This document shows, one piece after another, positions 1 through 11,829 of a DNA stretch of 64,000 nucleotides; within the stretch, counting starts at the first letter, position 1; the number at the start of each line of letters is the position of its first letter. The notes under the pieces were generated by a model. The model made no database searches. It was not told the origin of the DNA and was given only the letters and a program-made list of their open reading frames with translations. This DNA comes from Diplocarpon mali. Lineage: Eukaryota; Ascomycota; Leotiomycetes; Helotiales; Drepanopezizaceae. A program made the translations under genes and the position numbers. The DNA is taken from positions 98,157 to 162,156 of the forward strand of contig JAENRP010000056.1 in NCBI GenBank assembly GCA_024741835.1, read 5' to 3'.

Positions 1-162
1 CCATACTTCCAACGCCCCGGCGAAGACTTTCCTAACGCTCCAAAGAATACCGCAGGACTCAGGGCCGGCGCTCTGCTCTGCCAGGCCTATATTAGGGCAG
101 AGAGATCTCGAGACACGTGCCCCGCTAAGACTCTAGGTCTACAGTTCCACCCGGGCCAGTAC

Positions 163-1974
163 TCAGAGCTCCTGAATATGACCAAGAACCCATTGCAGAT
201 GCCGGAACGACGATCGAGGCTGAGAACGCGACTGCTGGTGCCCACTCGAGAACGTCTCGGCCCACATCAGCCCCCTCTCGTAATGCTGCACGCCCATGGT
301 GCCTTGCTCACTCCCGTAGCTGGCGTCCTTTTTGCTGGCCCCGAACGACTGCTGGTACTGCAGGTTCGGCAGGGTGATCACGATCGGGGTCTCGGGCTTG
401 GCTTGGAATCCCAGCTTGCCGCCCCAGGTCATGTTCTGGATGGAGAGCAAGGCCCCGTCGGTGATCATCATGTAGTTGAGGGCGGAGTTGGACACGAGGA
501 CGCGGTTCGTGGCTTCGATCAATGCTGGAAGGACCTTTTGGATCGAGTCGCTGGATGGGTTGTCGTGTGGATGGCCGAGGATGACATCTTCGGTGCATGC
601 TTGCCAGAACGTGGCGGGGGCGTGCATTGCGGCTTTCACCTCATCTCGGTCGAAGTAGGGAGTCGGGCCGGAGTAGGAGTCATGGGTAGTTAACCATCTC
701 GTGGGGACGCCCAGGGGGTCTGTCGCACAAGTTAGTACGGGGCTATCGAGCGAGATCCAGTGGCCTCACCGTTAAGAAGTGGGCACTGCAATCTGATATC
801 ATAGGGATTAAAACAAGGGTTGACTTTGGAGGCAGCATCGCTTGTAACACGAAAGATGGCGCATTCCTCGGCCAGAGCCGCGGTCGCGGGCTGCTTCTCA
901 GTTGCTGGAAATCTCAGGTACTTCTCGCGGTATTCGGCGTGTCCGCATCTCTTATCGACTGCCTTCAACTGTTCCCTAAAGGATGAATTGAGCCCGAGAA
1001 CGTTGTTCCAGGCCTCGAGGTACGGATATGCCACGGCTTCCCTCTGAATGACATCGTGGCTTCCAATGGTTGCATCGTACATCAAGGCGCCTGACGAGGT
1101 TTAGCATGTTCCTCGCTGAGGGGGGGGGGGGCCGTCGACTTACCCTTGACGTCAAAGTGCTTCTTGTTTTTTCGCTGTAGCATCTCGGCTGAGATGTACG
1201 GGACATACCGACCAGCATAGCCGCTTCCCGCGAGATAGATCTTGAAATTCGAGATGCCAAATGTCCTCTGGAAGTTTAAAAAGAAATCCGCGAACTCCTC
1301 GGCAACGTCCTCGTCACTCTCGGCCATGGGGTCTCCCATCGAATAGCCCGCGCCAGCCGGCTGATCGACCCATAGGACGTTGGTGAGACCGACCCAGGAG
1401 TAGGGGTTGTAGGCAGGCTCAGACATGCCCGGACTCCAGGTGAACCTTCCATTTTCTTGGAAAAACCCGATCAGAGAGCTACAACCAGGCCCGCCATTGA
1501 GCCAGATCGTGACCTCGTCAACCCGTGGCCCGTCGGTAGGTTGGAAAACGAAGAACAGGCTGCGGTCCGGATCTTGCTTGTTAATGGGGATCAGGCCCGA
1601 ATACATCTCTCCGATATCGTACTTGACATCGGGGAGATTATTCACCAGGAAAGCTATTCTCGGTCAGCAAGAACTTGAAAACTCCAGGCCCGAGTGAGAC
1701 ACATACGCGTGGTAGCCTTGGTCAAGAATCTAAAATGCGCATGTTCGGGGCATGGCAAGACGTCAGGATTGCATTTCTTCTTCTTCAAGGGTCCTTGGTC
1801 GGAATCTCCTCGCTTCGGTTTCTGTTTGGCTTCCTCGACGGGTCTCTGGTTAATGACTCTGGAATCGTACCCTCTTGGCTTGGTCACTGCACCTAGTCGG
1901 TCCGCCTGGACCACGGGCAGAACGGACGAGGCGAGTGATAGGACCAGCGCAGTTCGCGCAAGCAAGGACAACAT
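163..1974 (-). CDS. Secreted serine carboxypeptidase-like protein (S10), probable pseudo-peptidase
   Basis: Four exons give 551 aa: 1974-1707, 1653-1144, 1090-770 and 719-163; all three introns are 50-53 bp GT-AG. The N-terminus is a hydrophobic signal peptide, about residues 1-24, ending in VVQA. S10 landmarks are clear: LPDVKYDIGEMYSG, the oxyanion-side NGGPGCSS (about 142-149), WVDQPAGAGYS, YAGRYVPYIS, NPYDI, IQNMTWGG and a C-terminal SGHQ (His527). The family nucleophile motif GESY, however, reads GSGY here, placing Gly at the serine position (residue 234). The catalytic Asp of the family's G-x-L-D motif reads SALN (Asn448). Only His527 of the triad remains. Length, introns and reading frame are intact, so this is not simple decay. 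Related active members trim C-terminal residues in the vacuole or outside the cell; this copy is inferred to be non-catalytic, perhaps peptide-binding. The 12-G run at 1121-1132 lies in intron 2. Confidence 0.9.
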
Positions 1975-3300
1975 CTCGCAGCTTCAAAAAGAAAGCTCGC
2001 TCACTAGATTGCTTGTGCAGCTCCCGTGGGCTGGAATATGGCTCCCCTTCTGAACTCGTCTGGCGCCGTTCGATACGGGGGATTTCCGAGGAACAAAGGT
2101 CAGATGGGGATCGTGATGCGAATAATACGTCGCGAATCGTAGAGCTTGGAATCGAGGGGTGGGATAACAAGACTGCGCCTTCTGCAGAACGGGCGGTTTT
2201 CCAAAGGTTACGAGCCACTTGCTCGCGAAGTGATGTAGATGCAACATCGCCCTATTGTACTTAAATGCAAACGTTCGCCAGGACTCGATAGGAAGGAGGT
2301 ACGAGAGAGTCCCGTTGTTAGGATTCGCAACTCCAGATGTTTTTTTTTATTTCGAGTCCGGTGGATCGGAACCTGGGTGGAAACCCACAGGTCGAGCAGG
2401 AATTCCGCCTGCTTGGAGGACGCGAAACCCTAAATCAAGCGCCATAGTAGGATATGCCGTGTTGTTTTTGATATATTCCGAGGGACAGCGGACCCCGCGC
2501 CGGACAATTTTCTAGCCAGTCGGCTCCGAGCCTCTGTAGTTTATTCGATGAGCCTTGCAAAGTGTATCGGCTACCCTGGTGCGTGTGGTGGGTTGTTGAT
2601 CCGTCGCGCTCGAAAAAGATAATCTGGGGTGTGTCCGGCCAACTTTTCCAGATCTCGCTCGTCCGCGACCGATATTTGCAGATCCGCCCTTACGTACAGC
2701 GTCCGAAGGCTGACTTGGCGCTGGCAGCGCTCCATACGCTCGCGCCGGACCGTGGTGATGCTGTCGATGGCTCACTCGTGTCTGTATTCTTTCTCTCTCT
2801 CTCTGGGGAGAAACATCGGTCCCTGATTTCACGTAGCTGGCTGGCAGACTCGTGTGTGCTTCGAGAGGGGGGCTGCCTGGGCGCGAAGCCAGTCGAAGGA
2901 CAATGTAGGAGTTGCTGGTATTCTCGCTGGTAGGATGGTCTTCGCGATCCTGGTCGAAGAGGGATTTGCGCGTGGAGGAATCCTCAGGCCGGCCGCGCGT
3001 AGTTCCACCTCACGTCTCGCCCTCCTCGGTGATCCGCAGAGCGCAGAGCGGTTCGGAAGGGCGTGAATGTCCCTGGCAATGGGATGGGAGTGGAGGACAG
3101 GCTCCGGGTTATCAATACGAGCGAGAGAAAGCTGCAAATCGGTTGGCACGCCTCCTCCCCTTTGCTCGTAGACCGAGGATCGAGACACCGACTCGTCGTG
3201 CGCGCGACCGCGAGGCAGTAATTGGAAGGATAAGTGCTCAAGGCTATATAGCTATAAAGTTGTCTGATGCATCATCTCAAATTCACATATAGAAACATAA
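1975..3300. other. Intergenic region, no supported gene
   Basis: This is the 5' flank of the carboxypeptidase-like gene and sequence beyond it. Open frames here are short, overlap on both strands and show no recognisable domain. No repeat or RNA gene was seen. Confidence 0.5.
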
Positions 3301-4827
3301 ATTTTTTTTTTTTTTACCTGCATATATAGTTATGAATGGCCAAATTCGGGTCTTGCGTAGTTGAACGCCTTCGGTTGCGTCTCTGGATAATGAACATGAT
3401 TTATTTCTGCACGTCTCAGTGGCTGTTCATTCCACTGGCTGCGACAAAATACGCATGGGAGAACGAAGACATAACGAGATTTCACCCCGCAATGATGCCT
3501 TTCTAACGCTTAGTACGAGATCACGCGCATCGACCGGCTTATACGTCCCTTCGAGTCGATTCTGCTAGAGATGGTACGAGTAATCCGAGTTACTCATATA
3601 TGTATGTATTTATGTATATGTTAAGAAAGGCTCGCACGCGACATCGGAGGAGGGATTCCTTTTCTAATATCGGATACTCGGAAATCCTTGCCAGGGTCTC
3701 CCGCTGATATCCTTATTGTCGGTAGGATTTCCCGTATGCTTACCGACGAGCGGGATTCTACTCTCCCTCGTCGCAGGCTAAACAAAGCTCATATGAAAGT
3801 AGAGTTGACCTTGGAGAGCTGCTGCAGATCACCCACGATGGAGAGCACGCCCACATGGTGGTTGTTGACATTCTTGAGCATGCGATGGATTATACCAATC
3901 GTGCCGCGAGATGTGTGCCGTGAGGCCTAGGGCTTGTCTCGTAACTCCTAAGTGACCTCTAACACAGTTCTGTGAAAACTTTGTCGCAGAACTGCATCGA
4001 AGGTTATTCCTCACCACTCCGTCAACGCAGATCAGTGACGTTCAGTAGAGTATCTTGAGTCACTAAGCAAACTCGTAGATTTCACGCGATAGATCTGCTA
4101 TTCATAGCTGAACCATAGAGTCTATTTAATCACAAGATATTATGACAATATCTAATATCTACTTATTTACTACCCTTATATAATGCAACTAGCCTCTCCA
4201 ACTGCCGACTTTACAGGCCCGAGATTCAAATCTCAATGCGAGATTCGTCGTACTCCTTTGGGAATAATATCGCAAAGACAGCGACCATAAACCAGGCCAG
4301 TCTTGCAAAATGATTTTACAAACCTGGAACTCGATACTATAGTGAACACCGGATCAGGAGACGATGACTCAAACCGCACAATCGGTAATGAGTATTCCAG
4401 TAATACTATCAATGAAATTGACAGAATCCAAAAGTGTAGAGACTGAGTTCTATGGAGCTGCCGGAGTATATATACAAGGTACGATTACATAAGCCAATCC
4501 TCGTTTATTCTAACAGAAATCAAGACCAAAAAACCTGCGTACTTAGTTGCTGCTGAAGGCTGCCTCGGTGTTGACAATACAACGTCTTGAAATTCATCTC
4601 ATTGAGACTGAGTGCTGCAAGTAGAGAATATACTCACGCTTTCAAAATAAGAGCAGGTATTGGCGGTGCATTCCCTGGGGTAGCTGCTGATAATCAATCA
4701 CCATACTCCAAGTAGTTAACAAGCTTCATACTCGCACAATGCCAAGCCATCTGATGGTTAGCCTGATCGCAGTAGCAGAGAGACTACCAATCAGTGAGGC
4801 TCTTCTGGTTAGTTGAGTTATGATCTA
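3301..4827. other. AT-richer intergenic region, no supported gene
   Basis: It begins with a T-run at 3302-3315 and becomes increasingly TA-rich toward the transposon remnant that starts at 4828. No coding frame with family resemblance was found on either strand. Confidence 0.5.
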
Positions 4828-4908
4828 CTTGATACAGGTGGTAAACACTTGGTACAGGTGGTTAATACTTGGTACAGGTGGTAAATACTTGGTACAGGTG
4901 GGTAACTA
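4828..4908 (+). repeat. Tandem array of a transposon terminus (4 units of 20-21 bp)
   Basis: Four head-to-tail units begin at 4828, 4848, 4868 and 4888. Each reads close to CTTGGTACAGGTGGTAAATA, and all but one boundary is TA. The unit matches the outermost bases of the inverted terminal repeat that starts directly after the array at 4909, so the array is an amplification of the element's own end. A TA dinucleotide, the Tc1/mariner target, precedes the first unit at 4826-4827. Confidence 0.85.
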
Positions 4909-5301
4909 CTTGGTACAAGTGGTAAGTATTCCACAAAGGTAGTCTGAGCGTAATTTCTAAGGGTCTCTATTAGCCGGGGTTTAGACAAGGGGTACTACTA
5001 ATGATATAACCATATCAATTCGCCGCTTTTCAGACTAAAAATCAACGCTTTAATTATGGAATCCACATTGAGTGGACCTACGCTAAAGACTCTAAAACGA
5101 CACACTTCTTAGGACAAACGATTACGCTATTATACGCTGTATTTATAAGAGAGCTAAGCAGGGAAATGCCAGACAGGTGTAAAGCAGTAATTACAGCTAG
5201 AGGAGCGTATGCAAAAGACTAAGGTAGAGAATAAAAGCGGCATTGCCGAGTATCCAGAGTGCACGGCCTAGAATTGTGGAATATTCACCTATGGTACGAA
5301 G
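4909..5301 (+). mobile_element. Internally deleted Tc1/mariner copy (MITE-like)
   Basis: It is bounded by imperfect inverted repeats of about 28 bp: the left begins CTTGGTACAAGTGGTAAG, the right reverse complement begins CTTCGTACCATAGGTGAA, and both continue to TATTCCACAA. TA lies on each side (4907-4908, 5302-5303). The left portion (about 4945-5130) and right portion (about 5160-5301) align to the two ends of the 38799-40079 element, including the CGCTTTT..ACTAAAAATCAACGC stretch and the last transposase codons before the terminus. The middle of the transposase is missing. It is less RIP-mutated than the long copy; the residual C-terminal frame still reads MPDRCKAVI near 5167-5193. Confidence 0.8.
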
Positions 5302-5980
5302 TATACAACGCTTAATTCTATCATTTCTTAGGTCATGGCGGGCTGACCAAGAAGGGCTATGGAAAGGGAAAACTTCCACGTGAGCTTTTTACTTCCAGGG
5401 CTTTGTGATCATACTGCCTACGAACGAAACGAATTCCGCCAATCCACGGTCGCTGAATTCCCTACCGCCCGTCCTCGTCCTCGGGTTCGTGAACGGCCAT
5501 GGTAAACTGGCTTGGAAGCGTAGTCGAGATGGAATCTCCAGATCGCGTCCTCCACGGCCCAAAACTGTAATGAAGGATTTGACAAGAATGCAATCAGGCA
5601 ACTCGTCATAGACAAGGGGCTAGATAGATACCTAGGGAACTCGATACTGAGATGGATACCAAGATAAACAGTCAGACAAGCAACATATTGTCATACTGTG
5701 CAGGTATTTCGTCGCTACGCCAACGCCGAATCTTCGGATGTCCCCCGCTTGACCGAAACGAGCCTAGCCCAGCCCTGCCTAGCCTCGTCTCAGCAGCCGG
5801 CTGATCTCGCATCTGAGAGCTTATCTCCAGTAGATAAGGTACCTTGCCGACCTCGCTACCTTGCAGGAATCTGTCCCTCCACGGAAAAAAGTCATCTCCT
5901 CCCTCCCACGACACCACGACCATCAAAAATAGCACCTTCACCACCACCATTTCCTCCTCCTCCCTCGAACACCGAAAAGA

Positions 5981-6032
5981 CCACCACCACTACCACCACC
6001 ACCACCACCACAACAACAACACCACCACCACA
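5981..6032 (+). repeat. ACC/CAA trinucleotide microsatellite
   Basis: This is a near-continuous run of ACC triplets interrupted by a block of CAA triplets. It produces Thr/His-rich open frames with no other protein character. Confidence 0.9.
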
Positions 6033-6342
6033 CGTCCATCACGCCCCCGCCACCACTACTCTCCACCGAGGTCCAACCGCCACCCCGCCACCGCATGCAA
6101 CGAGCCGACCTTGTCCTGCTAAAAAGCTCTTAGAGCAGCGTCTCCCCCACGATGGGCGCGCGCTACGCCAGCTCCAGCTCCGACTCTCCGCCATGTCGTC
6201 AGAGGCTCGCAGACTGATACGCGGCGCGCATCTCATTTGCCAGTTCGTAGGGGAGTGGAGCGTCTGGCGCGCAAACGGGCTCGGTGGTTGACGGCGAGGG
6301 CTGCGAAAACGAGTGATCGATGATAAGGGAGGGGCGTGTGTA

Positions 6343-6389
6343 CGGCATGGCATGACATGGCATGGCATGGTATCGTACGGTATCGTATA
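6343..6389 (+). repeat. GGCAT/GGTAT pentamer repeat
   Basis: About nine imperfect pentamers of the form CATGG, grading into TATCGTACGG units. It is non-coding and lies about 380 bp upstream of the permease start. Confidence 0.75.
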
Positions 6390-6769
6390 TCCTTATCTGG
6401 GATTGAAGGATGATGGCGAGAGAGGGGAGCGTAGGGGGGAGGGGTTCTTGCGATGGCTACGGGTGGGTAACGGTATGTGGATGTTATGTTACATTCTAAT
6501 TTCTAGGGACATGCTTAGTTCCACAGGACGGGCGGCTCAAATACTCTCGAATCCCCCTCTGCTGCTCGTAAGTCTCCCTTTTCTTTTTCTCCCCTCGCCT
6601 CTCTTCTTTTCCTACTCATCTTCTTTCGTCCAGCCGATATTCTCGTCTCCCCGGAGCACCGCCCGACGCCCGACGCCCAACCCGCAACCGCATCTACGTA
6701 AGACTCCATCATTCCGTCCAGTCGTGGAACACCGCCCAATAGCGACTCGCGCCCGCCGCCCGAGTCAGA

Positions 6770-8803
6770 ATGTCGCCTCCGCCAGGGAGACTCGACCTGG
6801 ACGTCGACGCCGAGAAGGGCTACGTACCCGGGGGGGACAACTCCAGCAACCACACCGGCACCACTCCATCACCAGCGAGCGTGAGCAGGATTTCAGCACC
6901 ATGGACGACGCGCTTCGTGGACAGCTTCAGGCGCGACCCCGGTGCGTCGGTCACGGCGACGTCAGTGCCGACTAAGGGGGGCTACGACCACCAGGCGGCA
7001 GCGCAGGCGACGGCCAACACGACGCTTTCCCGCCAGTTGAAGGGCAGGCATATGCAGATGATTGCCATCGGCGGTTCTATCGGTTCGTGTCTCCATCCCA
7101 GGCGCTTGTGCTTGGTCTCGCAGCTTGGGTGCAGGGGCGACTTTCTCCGAGGCCGAGTCTGACTGCGACGACAGGTACCGGGCTTTTTGTCACGTCCGGG
7201 GCGGCTCTCTCCAACGGGGGCCCTGCATCTCTGATCATTGCGTTTGGAATCATCGGCATCATGATCTTCTGCACGGTCCAGGCCTTGGGGGAGCTGGCCG
7301 TGGCCTTCCCTATCGCGGGCTCTTTTTCGGCCTACTCTACGCGGTTCCTGGACCCTGCTTGGGGTTTTGCGATGGGCTGGAAGTGAGTTGCTTCAATGCC
7401 GTGAAAAAAAAAACAAAAAAAAAAAAACAGAAGCGCTGATTGTTAACGTGCTGCTTAGCTACGCCATTCAGTGGCTCGTCGTTCTGCCGCTTGAGATCGT
7501 CGCCGCCTCCATCACCCTGCAGTACTGGCCTGGTGCGGCCAACACCAATGCCGCGGCCTGGGTCACGATCTTCCTCGTTGTCATCGTCGCCATCAACTTC
7601 TTCGGCGTGCGCGGCTACGGCGAGGCTGAGTTTGTCTTTGCGATTGTCAAGATCACGGCGGTGATCGGCTTCATCATCCTCGGCATCATCCTGAACTGCG
7701 GCGGCGGGCCTCGAGGCGGGTATCTCGGCGGACGCTACTGGGACAGCAACAGCGTCGGTCCGGATTACGCCGGCTACACGGATAACCACCAACCGCCTGG
7801 TAGCATCCGGTCCGGGGCCTTCAACCACGGCTTCAAGGGCCTCTGCAGCGTCTTCGTCACGGCCGCCTTCTCCTTTGCCGGCACCGAGCTCGTCGGCCTA
7901 GCTGCCGCCGAGGCCGAGAACCCGCGCAAGGTCCTGCCAACGGCCATCAAGCAGGTCTTCTGGCGCATCTGCTTCTTCTACATGGTTTCCCTGACTATCG
8001 TCTCGGTGCTGGTTCCTTACGGCGATGCCCGTCTCCTCGGCGCCTCGGGCACTGGCGCCAAGGCCTCCCCCTTCGTCATCGCCATCAACAATGCCGGCAT
8101 CAGCGGCCTGCCGTCGGTCATGAACGTCGTGATCCTCATCGCCGTCCTGTCCGTCGGGAATTCGTCCATCTACGGCTCGAGCCGCACGCTCTGCGCGCTC
8201 GCCGAGCAAGGCCAGGCGCCCCGGATCTTCGCATATATCGACCGCAAGGGCCGCCCGCTTGTGTCCATCTGTCTAGCCTCCTTCCTCGGCCTGCTCTGCT
8301 ACGTCGTCGCCGGGGGCCAGGAGACCGCCAACACGGCCCTGAACTGGCTCTACTCGCTCTCCGGCCTCTCTTCTATCTTTACCTGGGGCTCCATCTGCTT
8401 AGCACATATTCGCTTCCGCGCCGCCTGGCGGAGGCAGGGGCACCGCCTCGACGAGCTGGCCTTCACCTCCCAGGCCGGCGTCTGGGGCTCCTGGCTAGGT
8501 TTTGTGCTCAACTGCCTCGTCCTCGTCGCGCAGTTCTGGACAGCCATCTGGCCCGTGGGCTACGCCTCGCTGAGCCCTAGCGGCGTGGCCAAGAGCTTCT
8601 TCCTCTCGTACCTGGCCGCGCCGGTCGTCATCCTCATGTACGTAGCGTACAAGCTGTGGTACAGGACGCCGTTTATGCGCGCGCATACCATTGATCTGGT
8701 GACGGGGAGGAGGGAGGTTGACACCCCGCTGCTGATCCAGCAGGAAAAGGAGGAGCTGGCGCGGCTGCCACGGTGGAAGAGGGTGTACAAGATTTTTTGT
8801 TAG
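6770..8803 (+). CDS. Amino-acid permease, GAP1/YAT family
   Basis: Exons 6770-7082, 7175-7382 and 7459-8803 give 621 aa. Intron 1 has a weak donor (GTTCGTGT) but joins GGSIG to TGLFVTSG exactly as the family requires; intron 2 joins GW to NYAIQWLVVLPLE. A hydrophilic N-terminal tail of about 100 residues precedes LKGRHMQMIAIGGSIGTGLF, the first membrane helix and substrate-binding region. About twelve hydrophobic segments follow, including FSFAGTELVGLAAAEAENP and the conserved C-terminal WKRVYKIF. The family consists of proton-coupled amino-acid symporters of the plasma membrane; substrate range cannot be read from sequence. Intron 2 carries an A-rich tract (7404-7429) with an internal CAG. 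A paralogue lies at 31317-33393 on the other strand. Confidence 0.94.
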
Positions 8804-9852
8804 CGTTTTCGGATAGTTATCCTGTTGGTGCGTATTTTGAAAGTACGACATTATCTTTGGAATGTACAATATAGAAGTGTAGACCAGCTACCTATTGCCA
8901 AGCGCAGTACGTTTGAATCCCGACAATTCTGGCATAGATGCGCAGTTTTAGATATCTGAAGAGTTCTCCTAGTCTGTGATGCATCAGGAATCTAAAAATC
9001 TTGCAGTAAGTAAAGCACTGCTATCCTGATTTGGGAGGCCGGCTGACTCGGCTTACTTTCCTTTTCTTTTCAAAGCCTAGCATGATATTCTGAGTTCCTT
9101 TGGTGGAATCAAACCGATATACAAACCTGCGATAATTACACTTTGAAGATAATCTAACCATCTACGTGCCATGTCAAAATCGTTTAACCGGAGCCTTGGG
9201 AAATGAAAGTAAACAATTGACACGAGAAGACGAACAAGCAAGAAAGGCAAGGGAATCTAAACAACGGCGAAACAGAAGACAGTGTGAAAAAGGCCATAAA
9301 TAGGTCATACATAGAAAACGAAAAGAGAACGAAGGCGAAAAACAGGGACAAAAAGTAAAACAAATAGAAACCCAATGAAGAAGACACGAGAAGCAAACAA
9401 GAAGAATCAGGTGAAATCGAAAACACGAGCGCAAGTGAGGATGGAAAGATAGTCTGCTGGCCCTGCCTGAGCGGCTGGAGGACGTGCGAGCCTCATCAGC
9501 AGGTCATGGGGAGGGGGAGGGAGAGAGGAAGTTTCGTTGCGTAGGTGACAAGGTCGCTGGGGTGGTAGGAAGCTCTCCACGGCAGGACTGGGGAATAGCT
9601 GACATGCAGAGATGGAGTTGGAGTTGGAGATGGAGTTGGAGTTGAGACCGGCGAATATGAGACTGGTCGATGTGTCAAGAAAAAGAGGATTGATATTGAT
9701 CCGGGCTGGCGGGTGTTGTCAAGTGCCTACAGGGATGGGGCGTCCGAGTTCCAAACCGGGATGTGATTGTTAGTTGAATACAAGCATCTATATATACGTG
9801 AACCAAAGCATGCGGTTATAGTAATATCTATAAATCACGTATAATGATTTGC
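8804..9852. other. Intergenic region downstream of permease
   Basis: No supported gene. It contains a purine-rich stretch (about 9180-9440) and a GGAGTT/GGAGAT hexamer repeat (9609-9645). Confidence 0.5.
9609..9645 (+). repeat. GGAGTT hexamer repeat
   Basis: Six units of GGAGTT/GGAGAT in tandem, non-coding. Confidence 0.75.
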
Positions 9853-10100
9853 TGTACAAGTAGTAAAGAAACAAGTCGGGGAACACACAAAGAGGAGGCC
9901 TCAGAGAAGCAAAACAAAAGAAGAAGCACCACAATTGGGCAAGCCTTGAAAAGGTGTTGGGAACAACTCCCAAGTTGGAGTTGTTGACGTTTTTTTCGCT
10001 CTCTAAAGTACAATAGAAGGTCTAGTATTTATCCTTCATCCAGCATATGCCAATCATATGACTTCCTGTCACGAGATCTCTTCGTTTTAAGCCCTCTACA
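9853..10100 (-). repeat. Dispersed repeat copy A, solo-LTR-like
   Basis: This 248-bp block matches 26186-26475 in the same orientation. The longest shared stretches cover AGCACCACAATTGGGCAAGCC and the block from TATTTATCCTTC through CATATGCCAATCATATGACTTC to GAGATCTCTTCGTTTT. Copy A begins TG and ends CA. Read on the minus strand it has a GGATAAATA box near the start, consistent with an LTR. No 5-bp target duplication or internal retroelement is seen, so the LTR identity is inferred. Confidence 0.65.
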
Positions 10101-10249
10101 GTAGGTTAAATGGTTAATTGTAAATTATCCATTTGGCACTCCTGCACGTTCCTCCTTTTACAAAATCTCGACAACTACTTCAACTTCAAATTGCCACCTC
10201 TGACAATTACTTCTTACTAAGTATAGTATTTTTCCTCTGGAATACTAAA

Positions 10250-10372
10250 ATTGAGAGAGGTGTCGAATCGAGGGAGGTGTTGGATTGAGAGGTATCAGAT
10301 GGAAGGGGGTGTGGAAGGTATCAAGTTAGTGGAGGTGTCGAGGGCGTATCGAGCCGAAGGAGGTACCAGAGG
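10250..10372 (+). repeat. Degenerate GAGGTGTCGA-type purine-rich repeat
   Basis: At least five imperfect units resembling GGAGGTGTCGA or GAGGTATCAGA recur at irregular spacing of about 17-28 bp. The strand is strongly purine-biased. No coding frame follows it. Confidence 0.5.
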
Positions 10373-11716
10373 AAACAGTGGAACTCGACAGAATTAAGGT
10401 CCAAGAATATAAAAATTTATTTCATTCATAGTCAGCATCTATTCAAAGCCTTGACAGTCAAACCACAATGCCACTCTTGAGAAACCACAAGTGCAAAGAA
10501 TTGCCCTGTCTTTTTGTAGCTGCTTTGCTATCACTTGTTCTCGTTCCAGAGTCCCTTGCAGTCATTCTACAGTAATTTGCAGCAGTTCTACGGTTATATA
10601 TGTAAAATCGCTCTACAGCGAATTACAGAGTAGTAAGATTCACGAACACTAATAGATCTATTTTGACATCATAAGATAGCCTGTTGAGATGTGAGAAACA
10701 TCATCATATGCTCTGCTGATTCCAGAGAAGACTAAGCGGACTTTCTCCTTTTTCAACGGATAGAAAAAGCAGCGAGGGTTGTTGGGAAAGCCGTGTCTGC
10801 CCTGGCGCAACTCTCCCTAGGTTAGTCTCAGATAAATCGTGATACTCGGCTATACCTTGGTGAGCGGTATTCCGTTACTCATACGTAGATAAATTCATTG
10901 AGGCTTCTTTCTTCTATAGGATATGAGGATCCAAGATATCCGGATGGTAGGTTCACGTACGACAGGGGAATTGGGAGTACTTATTAAACCGTGGCTATAT
11001 AGAAGCGAGGCAGAGAAATCCTCTTGACTGTGAAGAGTAATTCTAGTATGTAAACAAGAGCCCATAGGAGACGCAGCTATTAGATACGTACCTTTCATTT
11101 CGATTCACGATTCAATTTGGAATAGATGCCTTTCGATGCCGAGAAGTGACGTTGAACAAGTACTCCTGGGTATTGCAGTCAGATCAAGCAAGCGAATAAT
11201 AGAACATCGTTTGTTGCGTCAAATTTATGCCTGAGGGTCTAGACCAATCTTTGGCAAGGTTGAGATGGCGATATTTCACATCTCACCTCTTTGTTCTGAG
11301 ACAGAGACAAATGCTTCTGTCAGAGGCGACAAGCTCATCAGAGGCATTGTCTTCCAGGTACCCTGTTGGGACGTCTCTGAAGCCTTACCTCGTGGCCTTG
11401 GTCTATGTTTTGATATTTGTCAAAGCAAAACTCCGCTTTTGCAGGCCCGTAACACACAGCAGAAGTCGAAGCTTGATCAGGGCTCTGCCATTGGACAATG
11501 CTAGCTATATCACCGACCTCTTCGTCAAACATAACAGTATATAGAACATTCATTCATCCAAAGTCACAACCGAATCCTCGCTTGGCCGCTGCCGCTATTT
11601 CAAATACCGGAATGCGCTAGCCCGGAACGAGCCTAGCCGCGGGTGCTAAATAAGGAAGGAAGAAGGGCGATCACTGGTGTTGCCCTGTTGCATCATGGTG
11701 GGGCTCATGAGGTAGG

Positions 11717-11725
11717 TATATAAAG
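11717..11725 (+). promoter_or_regulatory. TATA-like box of the peroxiredoxin gene
   Basis: GTATATAAAG lies about 105 bp before the ATG at 11830 and is followed by a CT-rich leader (11755-11790), a usual fungal arrangement. Confidence 0.5.
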
Positions 11726-11829
11726 TAAGGTAAGGTACCCCTCATTCCGCCATCTGTCTTTTCTCCCTCCTTCACAACCCTCTCGGACACAATTGAACAA
11801 ACTTTCTGCCCTTCAGATAATTCGCAATC

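Larger units (their letters stand above)
5304..6769. other. Intergenic region and 5' flank of the permease gene
   Basis: It contains an ACC/CAA-rich microsatellite (5981-6032) and a pentamer-like repeat (6343-6389). Pyrimidine-rich sequence precedes the permease start (about 6540-6660), as is common in fungal promoters and leaders. Long open frames here are Thr/Pro/His-rich by-products of the microsatellite. Confidence 0.5.
10101..11829. other. Intergenic region upstream of peroxiredoxin gene
   Basis: It holds a degenerate purine-rich repeat built on GAGGTGTCGA (about 10250-10372) and AT-rich sequence. No supported gene was seen. The promoter of the peroxiredoxin gene lies at the right end. 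Confidence 0.5.

Noticed and set aside
5698..6291. Thr/Pro/His-rich open frames upstream of the permease
   Set aside because: They follow the ACC/CAA microsatellite and have no domain; the position fits a promoter or leader.
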